DNA of 64,000 bases, from NCBI GenBank assembly GCA_900100475.1, contig FMTU01000002.1, positions 124,001-188,000 on the forward strand, in the 5' to 3' direction. The notes under the pieces were generated by a model that saw only the letters and a list, made by a program, of their open reading frames with translations, searched no databases and had not been told where the DNA came from. The position numbers were made by a program, and so were the translations under genes. Source of the DNA: Sphingobium faniae (GTDB lineage Bacteria; Pseudomonadota; Alphaproteobacteria; Sphingomonadales; Sphingomonadaceae). Positions 25,918-33,607 of this stretch are shown one piece after another (position 1 is the stretch's first letter; each line of letters begins with the position of its first letter).

Positions 25918-27099
25918 TCAGCCCGGAAGACCAAGGGTTCGCTTGGCGGTTATGTTGTTCTGCACTTCATAGCTGCCGCCATAGATCGAGAAGGCCTTGC
26001 TATGCAGCCATGCGCGGGTGGCTTCCAACTCGTCCGCGGCATAGGCGGACCCCGCCCATCCCAGACCGTTGCCGCCGAGTATTTCGACCAGAAGCTCGGA
26101 ACGCTGCTGGATGATTTCCGACCAGAGGTTCTTGAGGGTCGATACCGCCGAGTCCGAGCCGCCATTTTTGGCTTCCTCGCCGAAACGCCGGACAGTCGCC
26201 ATATAGGCTTCATGCCGCATCGCGTTCCTGACCATGCGCGCGCGCAGGTCGGGACAGTCGATCCGGCCCAGTGCGTCGGTGCCGACATGACGATGGGCGA
26301 GCGGGGCGAGGGAGGTGATCTCCGCCTTCACTTCCGACAGGCTGTTGCGCTCATGCTGGAGCAGCCTTTTCGCGATGGTCCAGCCCTGATTGACTTCCCC
26401 GACCAGATTGTCCTTGGGCACCTTCACGTCGTTGAAGAAGACTTCGCAGAAATGAGTCGATCCGCTGATGAGGATGATGGGGCGGGCTTCCACGCCCGGC
26501 GACTTCATGTCGATCAGCAGGAAACTGATGCCGCCCTGCTTGCGGCTGGTGTCGGTGCGGACCAGGGCAAAGCACCAGTCGGCCTGATCCGCGCCGGAGG
26601 TCCAGATTTTCTGTCCGTTGACCAGCCAGTGATCGCCCATATCGACGGCGCGGGTTTGCAGCGAGGCAAGGTCCGATCCGGCGCCCGGTTCCGAAAAGCC
26701 CTGACACCAGCGCAGTTCATGTCCGGCGATAGGAGGCAGATGCTCCAGCTTCTGCGCTTCATTGCCGAATTCCAGCAAAGTGGGGCCAAGCATCATCGTG
26801 CCGAAGCTGCGAATGGGGTTGAACGCGCCGATCGCGGTCATTTCGTCTGCCAGCACGCGCACCTGCGCTTCGCCCAGGTCCGCGCCGCCAAAGCGCGTCG
26901 GCCAGGTGGGGACGCCCCAGCCTTTTTCCTGCACACGCTGGCGCCAGAGCTGAAAGTCGGAATTGGCGGCCGCCGCGTGAACATCGCTCTGGAAGACGAG
27001 GCCGCTGATTCCCGTCAGTGACGGCGGAAAATTGGCCTTTAGCCACGCACGAACTTCCTGTCGGAAATCTTGCCCTTCCATCGCTTTGGCGTCCGTCAT
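25918..27099 (-). CDS. Acyl-CoA dehydrogenase, subunit-type 2
   Basis: 393 residues. Motifs: GWGVPTWPTRFGGADLGEAQ, CQGFSEPGAGSDLASLQTRA (FAD/substrate loop), GQKIWTSGADQADWCFALVRT, and the C-terminal YGGSYEVQNNITAKRTLGLPG. Resembles long, branched or polycyclic-acyl dehydrogenases more than short-chain ones. ATG 27099 behind AGGGA. First gene of the ACAD-ACAD-MDR unit, divergent from the P450 gene across 361 bp. Confidence 0.9.
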   Translation of the reverse strand: MTDAKAMEGQDFRQEVRAWLKANFPPSLTGISGLVFQSDVHAAAANSDFQLWRQRVQEKGWGVPTWPTRFGGADLGEAQVRVLADEMTAIGAFNPIRSFGTMMLGPTLLEFGNEAQKLEHLPPIAGHELRWCQGFSEPGAGSDLASLQTRAVDMGDHWLVNGQKIWTSGADQADWCFALVRTDTSRKQGGISFLLIDMKSPGVEARPIILISGSTHFCEVFFNDVKVPKDNLVGEVNQGWTIAKRLLQHERNSLSEVKAEITSLAPLAHRHVGTDALGRIDCPDLRARMVRNAMRHEAYMATVRRFGEEAKNGGSDSAVSTLKNLWSEIIQQRSELLVEILGGNGLGWAGSAYAADELEATRAWLHSKAFSIYGGSYEVQNNITAKRTLGLPG

Positions 27100-27460
27100 T
27101 TCTGGTCCCTGTCTTCAAAATGGAAAGTGGCGCGCAGCGTCCGGCAGCCCCCTCCCAATATATTGGGCACGCCAGTTGGCGAGCCGCATTCCCGAGCAGA
27201 ATCATTAAGGCACTCTTTGCGCCAAGGCTAGTATATTTTTGCACTCAAGGATAGTTTTGTATTGAGGCATCGCCAGCGATTCAGTGAGAATATGCGGCGC
27301 GGCAGCCGCCGCTTTGCGTCGTTACCGCGTTTTTTGGAGGGAAGGCGACGGCCACGTCGAAACTATCATTGACAGCGGATTCCTTCATTATAAACTGCAC
27401 CCCGCTGCAATTTTATACGACCGATCCGCATCAGGCGGGGTCGATTCAGGAGAGTGACGG
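27100..27460. promoter_or_regulatory. Divergent promoter region between acyl-CoA dehydrogenase and P450 genes
   Basis: 361 bp with no gene. It holds an 11-mer ATTTTTGCACT at 27235-27245 that also occurs at 33360-33370. On the P450 side it has TTGACA (27369-27374), a 16-bp gap and TAAACT (27391-27396) as a possible sigma-70 promoter. An imperfect inverted repeat with TGCA half-sites (27390-27416) covers that -10. No regulator gene lies in the cluster. Confidence 0.5.
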
Positions 27461-28687
27461 ATGGAAACGATGGCTGCCCGGCCGGTGCCTGATCATGTGC
27501 CGCCGCATATGATCGGCGCATTCAACCTGTTCGATGCGCCGGGGATGCCGCCGACGCCCAATGGCGATCCGCAGGCGGCGACGGCGATCGTGCATGACGG
27601 GCCGCCGATCTTCTATTCCCCCACCAACACCCGGGACGGGCGCGGCACATGGGTCATCACGCGCGCGAAGGACCAGCGGCGGGTGTTGCAGGACCCTGAG
27701 ACATTTTCCAGCCATCGCGCCATCTTCGCCTCCGCGCTGGGGGAGGACTGGCCGATGATCCCGCTGGAACTCGATCCGCCCGAGCATGGGAAATTCCGGT
27801 CGCTGCTCAATCCGCTGCTGTCGCCCAAGCGGGTCATGGCGCTGGAAACGGCGGTGCGGGAACGGGCGGCCTTCCTGATCGACCGAATCGCGGCGGCGGG
27901 AACGAGTTGCGACGTGATGACGGATTTCGCCTTTCCCTTCGCTGTGAATATCTTCCTGCGCTTTCTGGGGCTGCCGGACGACCGGCTGGATGAATTCGTC
28001 GACTGGGCCAATGACCTGCTGCACGGCGACAACCGGCAGCGGCCGGCGGCGGCGCGGACGATCATCGCCTTCATCGACGATCTGGCGGCGCAGCGGCGCA
28101 AGCAGCCGGTGGACGATTTCATGTCCTTCCTGGTGCAGTCGAAGGTGGACGATCGGCTGCTCAACGATATGGAGATCCGCGGAACCGGCGTGCTGCTGTT
28201 CGTGGCGGGGCTGGATACGGTGGCGGCGGCGATCGGCTTCGACCTCAATTATCTGGCGCGCAACCCGCAGGACCAGGAATTGCTGCGGCGCGATCCTTCG
28301 CGAATCGTGCTGGCGGCGGAGGAGATGCTGCGCGCCTATCCGACCGTGCAGATGATCCGGGTGGCGACGAAGGATATCGACTTCGAAGGCGCGCCGATCC
28401 GCAAGGGCGACTATGTGTCCTGCGCGACGATGATCGCCAATCGCGACCCGGAGGAATTCGCCGAACCCAACCGCATCGACCTGGCGCGGGAGGATAATCG
28501 CCATACCGCCTTCGCCTATGGCCCGCATCGCTGCCTGGGATCGCATCTGGCCCGGCGCGAGATCGTCGTGGGGCTGGAACAATGGCTGAAGCGCATCCCG
28601 ACCTTCCGCATCAAGGAAGGAACCGCGCCCGTCACCTATGGCGGGCATGTGTTCGGGATCGAAAACCTCATTCTGGATTGGTCCTGA
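27461..28687 (+). CDS. Cytochrome P450, CYP101-like bacterial class I
   Basis: 408 residues, soluble. Heme-binding loop FAYGPHRCLGSHLARRE with ligand Cys 358, I-helix AGLDTVAA with the conserved Thr, ExxR in EEMLR, and the substrate-side motif LELDPPEHGKFRSLLNPLLS. C-terminal text ARREIVVGLEQWLKRIPTF is close to camphor P450 (CYP101) style, suggesting terpenoid- or steroid-like substrates (inference). A ferredoxin gene follows after 23 bp; no ferredoxin reductase is in the window. Starts the P450-fdx-M20 operon. Confidence 0.93.
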   Translation: METMAARPVPDHVPPHMIGAFNLFDAPGMPPTPNGDPQAATAIVHDGPPIFYSPTNTRDGRGTWVITRAKDQRRVLQDPETFSSHRAIFASALGEDWPMIPLELDPPEHGKFRSLLNPLLSPKRVMALETAVRERAAFLIDRIAAAGTSCDVMTDFAFPFAVNIFLRFLGLPDDRLDEFVDWANDLLHGDNRQRPAAARTIIAFIDDLAAQRRKQPVDDFMSFLVQSKVDDRLLNDMEIRGTGVLLFVAGLDTVAAAIGFDLNYLARNPQDQELLRRDPSRIVLAAEEMLRAYPTVQMIRVATKDIDFEGAPIRKGDYVSCATMIANRDPEEFAEPNRIDLAREDNRHTAFAYGPHRCLGSHLARREIVVGLEQWLKRIPTFRIKEGTAPVTYGGHVFGIENLILDWS

Positions 28688-28710
28688 AAGGCAAGGCAGG
28701 AGCGGACATC

Positions 28711-28902
28711 ATGAAAATCATCGTGCACAAGGAAAAATGTCAGGGCCATGCCCGCTGCTGGGCGATGGCTCCGCAGATCTTCGATCTGGACGACGAGGGC
28801 TATATCATGCCGGGCGACATCGACGTCGCGGAGGAGGACGAGCGGCTGGCGTGGAAGGGCGCGAAATCCTGTCCTGAGCGGGCGCTCGAAATCCAGCAAT
28901 GA
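28711..28902 (+). CDS. P450-associated ferredoxin, CxxHxxC type
   Basis: 63 residues. Cluster ligands: Cys 10 and Cys 16 in KCQGHARC, and a later Cys in KSCPERAL. The middle ligand position of the usual CxxCxxC is His 13, a pattern seen in P450-linked [3Fe-4S] ferredoxins. It should pass electrons to the P450 immediately upstream. Its TGA overlaps the ATG of the M20 peptidase gene (ATGA). Confidence 0.9.
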   Translation: MKIIVHKEKCQGHARCWAMAPQIFDLDDEGYIMPGDIDVAEEDERLAWKGAKSCPERALEIQQ

Positions 28903-30317
28903 AGGCGGGGCGGGGGACAGCGCTGGCTCTGGCGCTTGTCCTGACGGCAGGGCAGGGCGCGCTCGCCGCGCCGCTTCGTCCGGATCAGACCGCTTTCCGC
29001 GAGATTTATCGCGAACTGGTGGAGACGGACAGCAGCGCGCCGACCGGCAGTTGCACGCTGGCGGCGGAGCGGATGCTGGCGCGGCTCAAAAACGCGGGGT
29101 TCGGCGCGGCGCAGGCCGAGGTCTTCGTGCCGGAAGGGCGCCCGCGTGACGGCGGGCTGATCGCGCGGATCGAGGGCAGCGATCCCGATGCCGGGGCCAT
29201 GCTGCTGGTCGACCATATCGATGTCGTTGCCGCGCGGCGGGAGGACTGGCCGCGCGATCCCTTCCAGTTGGCGGAAGAGGACGGCTATTTCATCGGCCGG
29301 GGCGTCATCGACGACAAGGCGCTGTCCGCCATCTGGATCGACAGCCTCATCCGCATGAAGAAGGAAGGCTTCCGTCCGCGCCGCACGATCAAGGTCGCTC
29401 TGACCTGCGGAGAGGAAAGCGGGGACGCGGTGAACGGCGTGCAATGGCTGCTGCGCCATCGGCGCGACGCGGTGGAGGCCGGCTTTGCCCTCAACGAGGG
29501 CGGCTATGGCATGACCGACGCGGCGGGGAAGCCCATCGCGCTCTATCTGGCGGTGGGCGAGAAACATTCGCAGACTTTCTCCATCGAAGCGCGCAACAGC
29601 GGCGGCCATTCCAGCCGTCCCCGCCCTGACAACGCCATTTATGACCTGGCCGACGCCCTGACGGCAATCCGCGGGCATAGCTTCCCGGTCAGGCTCAATC
29701 CGACCAATCGCGGCTATTTCACGCGGATGGCGCCGATCATCGGCGGCGACATGGGGCAGGCGATGGCGGCGGTGGGCAAAGGAGAAGCCGATCCGCAGGC
29801 CATGGCGAAAGTGACCGGCGACGTGACCTATAACGCCATGTTGCGGACAACCTGCGTCGCGACGCAGGTGGAGGCGGGCCATGCGATCAACGCCTTGCCG
29901 CAAAGGGCGCGCGCAACCATCCAGTGCCGTCTGTTTCCCGGAGAAAAACCGGAGGATGTGGAAATGCAATTGCGGGCCGCGATAGGCAACCCCGCGATCA
30001 GCCTCAGCCGCGCGGAGGGCGAGGATCGGATAGTCGCGGTTCCGCCGCCGCTCGATCCGGCAATCATGGGACCGGCGGAGGACATCGCGCGCAAGCAGTT
30101 TCCCGGCATTCCGGTCATCCCCAATCTGCTGACGGCGGGGACCGATGGGCGCTATCTGAGCGCGGCGGGCATAGCGACCTATGGCGTGCCGGGCATCTTC
30201 CTCGATCCCGACGGAAATGGCGCGCATGGCGTCAACGAACGGGTGCGGGTGAAGAGCGTCTATGAGGGGCGCGATTATCTTTACGCGCTGATCAAGCGTT
30301 ACGCCGGAAGCCGCTGA
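28899..30317 (+). CDS. Secreted M20-family metallopeptidase/amidohydrolase
   Basis: 472 residues with a signal peptide (about 1-24, cleavage after ALA), so probably periplasmic. Di-zinc ligands of the M20 fold: LLVDHIDVVA (His, Asp), GRGVIDDKAL (bridging Asp), TCGEESGD (Glu-Glu). A dimerisation lid domain starts near ARNSGGHSSRP. Translationally coupled to the P450 ferredoxin, which is unusual; it may release or process the substrate, for example by cleaving an amide conjugate (inference). Confidence 0.88.
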   Translation: MKAGRGTALALALVLTAGQGALAAPLRPDQTAFREIYRELVETDSSAPTGSCTLAAERMLARLKNAGFGAAQAEVFVPEGRPRDGGLIARIEGSDPDAGAMLLVDHIDVVAARREDWPRDPFQLAEEDGYFIGRGVIDDKALSAIWIDSLIRMKKEGFRPRRTIKVALTCGEESGDAVNGVQWLLRHRRDAVEAGFALNEGGYGMTDAAGKPIALYLAVGEKHSQTFSIEARNSGGHSSRPRPDNAIYDLADALTAIRGHSFPVRLNPTNRGYFTRMAPIIGGDMGQAMAAVGKGEADPQAMAKVTGDVTYNAMLRTTCVATQVEAGHAINALPQRARATIQCRLFPGEKPEDVEMQLRAAIGNPAISLSRAEGEDRIVAVPPPLDPAIMGPAEDIARKQFPGIPVIPNLLTAGTDGRYLSAAGIATYGVPGIFLDPDGNGAHGVNERVRVKSVYEGRDYLYALIKRYAGSR

Positions 30318-30333
30318 CGGGCTTCCGGCGTTT
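30303..30333. terminator. Terminator between M20 peptidase and aldehyde dehydrogenase genes
   Basis: Perfect 10-bp stem GCCGGAAGCC/GGCTTCCGGC with a 7-nt loop, followed by GTTT, between two convergent genes. The stem overlaps the M20 stop codon. The T-run is short. Confidence 0.65.
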
Positions 30334-30339
30334 GCGCTG

Positions 30340-31815
30340 TCAGGTTCTGATCCAGACGCCCTTGGTCTGAAGATAGGCTTCGATATGCTCGGCGCCGCCT
30401 TCGCGTCCGAAGCCGCTCATCTTGTAGCCGCCGAACGGAACGGAGGGGTCCATCGCGAAATAGTGATTGACCCAGATCGACCCGGCGCGGATGCGCTGGA
30501 CAGCCGCCATCGCCTTGGTGATGTCCTTCGTCCAGACGCCGCCCGCAAGGCCGAAACGGGTCGCATTGGCGCGGGTGACGACCTCATCGAAATCGTCGAA
30601 GGGCATGATGCACGAGACGGGGCCGAAAATCTCTTCCTGGGCGATCCGCATGTCGTCCTTCACGTCCGCAAAGACGGTAGGCGCGACATAATGGCCCTTG
30701 TCGAGATCGCCGCCGGTGGCGCGCTGGCCGCCGGTCACGAGCCGCGCGCCTTCCTGCGGACCGAGTTCCAGATAGGAGGAAACGCGGGCGAACTGCTTGG
30801 CTGAAACCAGCGGGCCGATCTGCGTATCGGGATCGAGGCTGGGGCCGATTTTCAGCGCCGCGCCGAAGGCCGCGACCCGTTCCACCATTTCCTCATAGAC
30901 CGGACGCTGCACGAACAGGCGCGTGCCCGCCGCGCAAACCTGCCCGGAATTGTTGAAGACGCCCATGGCCGCCGCTGGCGTGGCGAGGTCGAGATCGGCG
31001 TCGGCGAAGATGATATTGGGGGATTTGCCGCCCAGTTCCATCGTGACGCGCTTTACCGTGCCGGCCGAGGCCGCGATGATGCGCTGGCCGGTTTCACCCG
31101 AGCCGGTGAAGGCGATCTTGTCGACATCGGGGTGGGAAGACAGGGCCGCGCCGACCGGACCCGCGCCGGTAACGACGTTCACCACGCCGGGGGGCACGCC
31201 TGCTTCAAGGCAGAGTTCGGCGAAGCGCAACGGGCTGAGCGATGCATCCTCCGCCGGCTTGAGCACGACGGTGCAGCCGGTCGCGAGCACCGGGCCGACT
31301 TTCCAGGCGGCGCTGAACAGGGGGCCGTTCCACGGAATGATCGCGCCGACCACGCCGACAGGCTCGCGCAGGGTGTAGGACAGCAGGTCGACGGGAAAGG
31401 AGTTGGAGAGCGTCTGGCCGTGAATCGCCGTCGCCGCGCCCGCGAAATGGCGCAACGAGCGCTGGAGCATGGTCCGAAGGCCGCGCGCCGCCGTGATCGG
31501 ACGGCCCATTTCGATCGAATCGAGCAGGGCGAGATCGTCGAATTCGGCATCGACCAGATCGGCGAGCTTGAGAAGCACGGCCTGCCGCTCCGCAGGCTTG
31601 AAGCGGCTCCACGGCCCTTCGAAGGCGGCGCGGGCAGCCTTGACGGCGCGATCCACATCTTCCGCGTCGGCAAGGGCGATTTCGGCCACCAGCTCCCCGG
31701 TCGAGGGGCTGAAGCTTTCGAAGCGGCGGCCGGACAGCGCATCGACATGCTTGCCGTCGATCAGCAATTGCTTGGGCTTTCCATCCAGAAAAGCGGGGCG
31801 TCTGGTTTCCATCAT
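30340..31815 (-). CDS. NAD(P)-dependent aldehyde dehydrogenase
   Basis: 491 residues, class of betaine/phenylacetaldehyde-type ALDHs. Catalytic Glu in VTMELGGKSP and catalytic Cys in NNSGQVCAAGTR; cofactor loop AFTGSGETGQRI; substrate/cofactor Asn in IIPWNGPLF. Double ATG start behind GAGGTAA. It is 11 bp downstream of the MFS gene and should be co-transcribed with it. Plausibly oxidises an aldehyde produced after P450 hydroxylation. Confidence 0.93.
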   Translation of the reverse strand: MMETRRPAFLDGKPKQLLIDGKHVDALSGRRFESFSPSTGELVAEIALADAEDVDRAVKAARAAFEGPWSRFKPAERQAVLLKLADLVDAEFDDLALLDSIEMGRPITAARGLRTMLQRSLRHFAGAATAIHGQTLSNSFPVDLLSYTLREPVGVVGAIIPWNGPLFSAAWKVGPVLATGCTVVLKPAEDASLSPLRFAELCLEAGVPPGVVNVVTGAGPVGAALSSHPDVDKIAFTGSGETGQRIIAASAGTVKRVTMELGGKSPNIIFADADLDLATPAAAMGVFNNSGQVCAAGTRLFVQRPVYEEMVERVAAFGAALKIGPSLDPDTQIGPLVSAKQFARVSSYLELGPQEGARLVTGGQRATGGDLDKGHYVAPTVFADVKDDMRIAQEEIFGPVSCIMPFDDFDEVVTRANATRFGLAGGVWTKDITKAMAAVQRIRAGSIWVNHYFAMDPSVPFGGYKMSGFGREGGAEHIEAYLQTKGVWIRT

Positions 31816-31826
31816 GACATATTACC

Positions 31827-33224
31827 TCAAACTGTGGCGTGATCGGCATGCGCGCGGCGCATGGACCGGCGGCCGAGGGCGAAAAGCAAGGCTGCGGGCA
31901 AAAGAACGCACAGCACGCTGATGATGAGGGACGTGCCGACCTTCATTTCGTCCCCCAGCACCACGTCGGTGACGAGGCCGATGAAAGCCGGGCCGCCCGC
32001 CATGGCGATGAGACCCGATGTCAGCACGTAAAGGGCGGAAACACGACCCCGCAAATGCTGGGGCGTGACGACCTGAACCGTAGCCGGTCCCATGCTGGAG
32101 GTCGAGAGGATAAGCGCCATGAAGGCCCAGTAGCAGACTATGGCCAGCCATGGGTTTTCGACCAGGAACACGGCGATGCCGAAGGGGGCGGCGGCAAGGA
32201 CGGTCCAGAAGCACCAGGAGAGATGCGCGTCCGGGCGGCCCTTGCGATAGAGCCGGTCGACGATCCAGCCGTGAAGCGGGATGCAGGCCGCGCCCGCGAT
32301 CTGGGCAATGCCGATGGCCGGCCCAATGCGTCCCGGCTCCCAGCCATGGACGCGCGACAGGAAAACCGGGGTCCAGAGCTGGAAACCGATGGTCGCCGCA
32401 TAGGCAAGGCCGAAACCGACGAAGCTCGCCACGTAAAGCGGCTTGTAACGGCGCATGAAAGCCCACGCCTCGCCATAGCCTGCGCCAGACGACTGGACGA
32501 CTTTCCGGCGGGGCGGCTCCCGGAAAAGGAAGACGAGGAAGGCGAGCAAGATGCCCGGCGCGCCGGTCAGGATGAAAACCTGCTGCCAGGGCTGCAACAG
32601 CCCGAAGATCGGCCAATGCGTCGGTCCGGCCTTCATGGCCGCGCCGACGATCGGACCGCCGACGAGGAAGACGATGCCCGCCCCCATCACGCCGCCCATG
32701 ATGAACACGGACATGGCGAGCGAGAGTTTGTGCGGCGGGAAACTGTCGCCAACCACCGAATAGCTGCCGGTGCCAAAGCCGGATTCGCCTGCCCCCACGC
32801 CTGCACGAGCGAAGGCGAGGGCCATGAAGCTGCCGGCAAGACCGCAGCACGCCGCCGCGATGCTCCACACCGTGACGGAGAGATACAGCACGATGCGGCG
32901 GCTGTAGCGATCCAGCGCCATGCCTACGGGAACGGCGCACAGGCAGAATAATATGGCGAAGGCCGGGCCTTGCAGCAGGCTGATCTGAAGATCGGACAGC
33001 CCCAGATCCCTTTTGATGGGGCCGACCATCAAGGCCATGATGTTCCGGTCCGTCAGGGACAGGATGTAGAGCAGGAACAGGATGGCGACCGTCATCCAGC
33101 CCATGGCGGGCGAGGGGTAAGTCGTCTCGGTGGCGGCAGATTGATCGGGCGGAACCGATTCTTGCCGCGATTCGTCCGGTTCCGTTCCGGCAACAATGGT
33201 CGCGGTCATGACCGGCTGGTCCAC
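31827..33224 (-). CDS. MFS transporter, spinster-like
   Basis: 465 residues, twelve hydrophobic helices after a polar N-terminus of about 45 residues. Typical motifs: LTDRNIMALMVGPIKRDLGLSD in TM1/loop 1 and AVPVGMALDRYSRRIVLY in the loop 2-3 signature. Inner-membrane porter of the spinster/aromatic-acid type widespread in sphingomonad catabolic clusters. GTG start behind AGGAA; ATG 33209 is an alternative. In one unit with the aldehyde dehydrogenase and divergent from the TonB receptor. Confidence 0.9.
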   Translation of the reverse strand: MDQPVMTATIVAGTEPDESRQESVPPDQSAATETTYPSPAMGWMTVAILFLLYILSLTDRNIMALMVGPIKRDLGLSDLQISLLQGPAFAILFCLCAVPVGMALDRYSRRIVLYLSVTVWSIAAACCGLAGSFMALAFARAGVGAGESGFGTGSYSVVGDSFPPHKLSLAMSVFIMGGVMGAGIVFLVGGPIVGAAMKAGPTHWPIFGLLQPWQQVFILTGAPGILLAFLVFLFREPPRRKVVQSSGAGYGEAWAFMRRYKPLYVASFVGFGLAYAATIGFQLWTPVFLSRVHGWEPGRIGPAIGIAQIAGAACIPLHGWIVDRLYRKGRPDAHLSWCFWTVLAAAPFGIAVFLVENPWLAIVCYWAFMALILSTSSMGPATVQVVTPQHLRGRVSALYVLTSGLIAMAGGPAFIGLVTDVVLGDEMKVGTSLIISVLCVLLPAALLFALGRRSMRRAHADHATV

Positions 33225-33607
33225 GGACCGAAATTCCTGTATGAAAACGGTCGTTTCTCGCGGCTGTCGGGCACTCGATTCTCCGTCGTTAATGCCGCGC
33301 GGATGAGCGCGATCTTATTGGGGACGCCCGCATGGGTGCGGGGAAATGCCATAACGCACATTTTTGCACTATAGGTCAATATCTGTATTTTCCGGGTTCA
33401 AAGGAGGGGTGGCTATCCAGATCTTTGTTTTCGTTCGGATATTTTTCCTGGAGGGCATTAGGTGGCGGCATGAATTTTATCTGATTGTCTCCAGCGGTGC
33501 AAAATTTGTTGACATTCATTTCCAGTGGGGTAGTGAAAAAGTGCACATGGGGTCAAAAATCCTCTAGGGGCCATGCCATGCGCATCCAAGCAGGGAGAGG
33601 ACAGCAA
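33225..33607. promoter_or_regulatory. Divergent promoter region between MFS porter and TonB receptor genes
   Basis: 383 bp without a gene. Contains ATTTTTGCACT at 33360-33370 (shared with the P450 promoter region), its reverse core GTGCAAAA at 33497-33504, and TTGACA at 33509-33514 with a weak -10 (TAGTGA) 16 bp on. The receptor gene has a strong GGGAGAGGA ribosome site. Confidence 0.5.

Noticed and set aside
33485..33607. N-terminal extension of the TonB receptor from 33485
   Set aside because: The first 41 codons precede a clear signal peptide and ribosome site at 33608, so the earlier start is not used.
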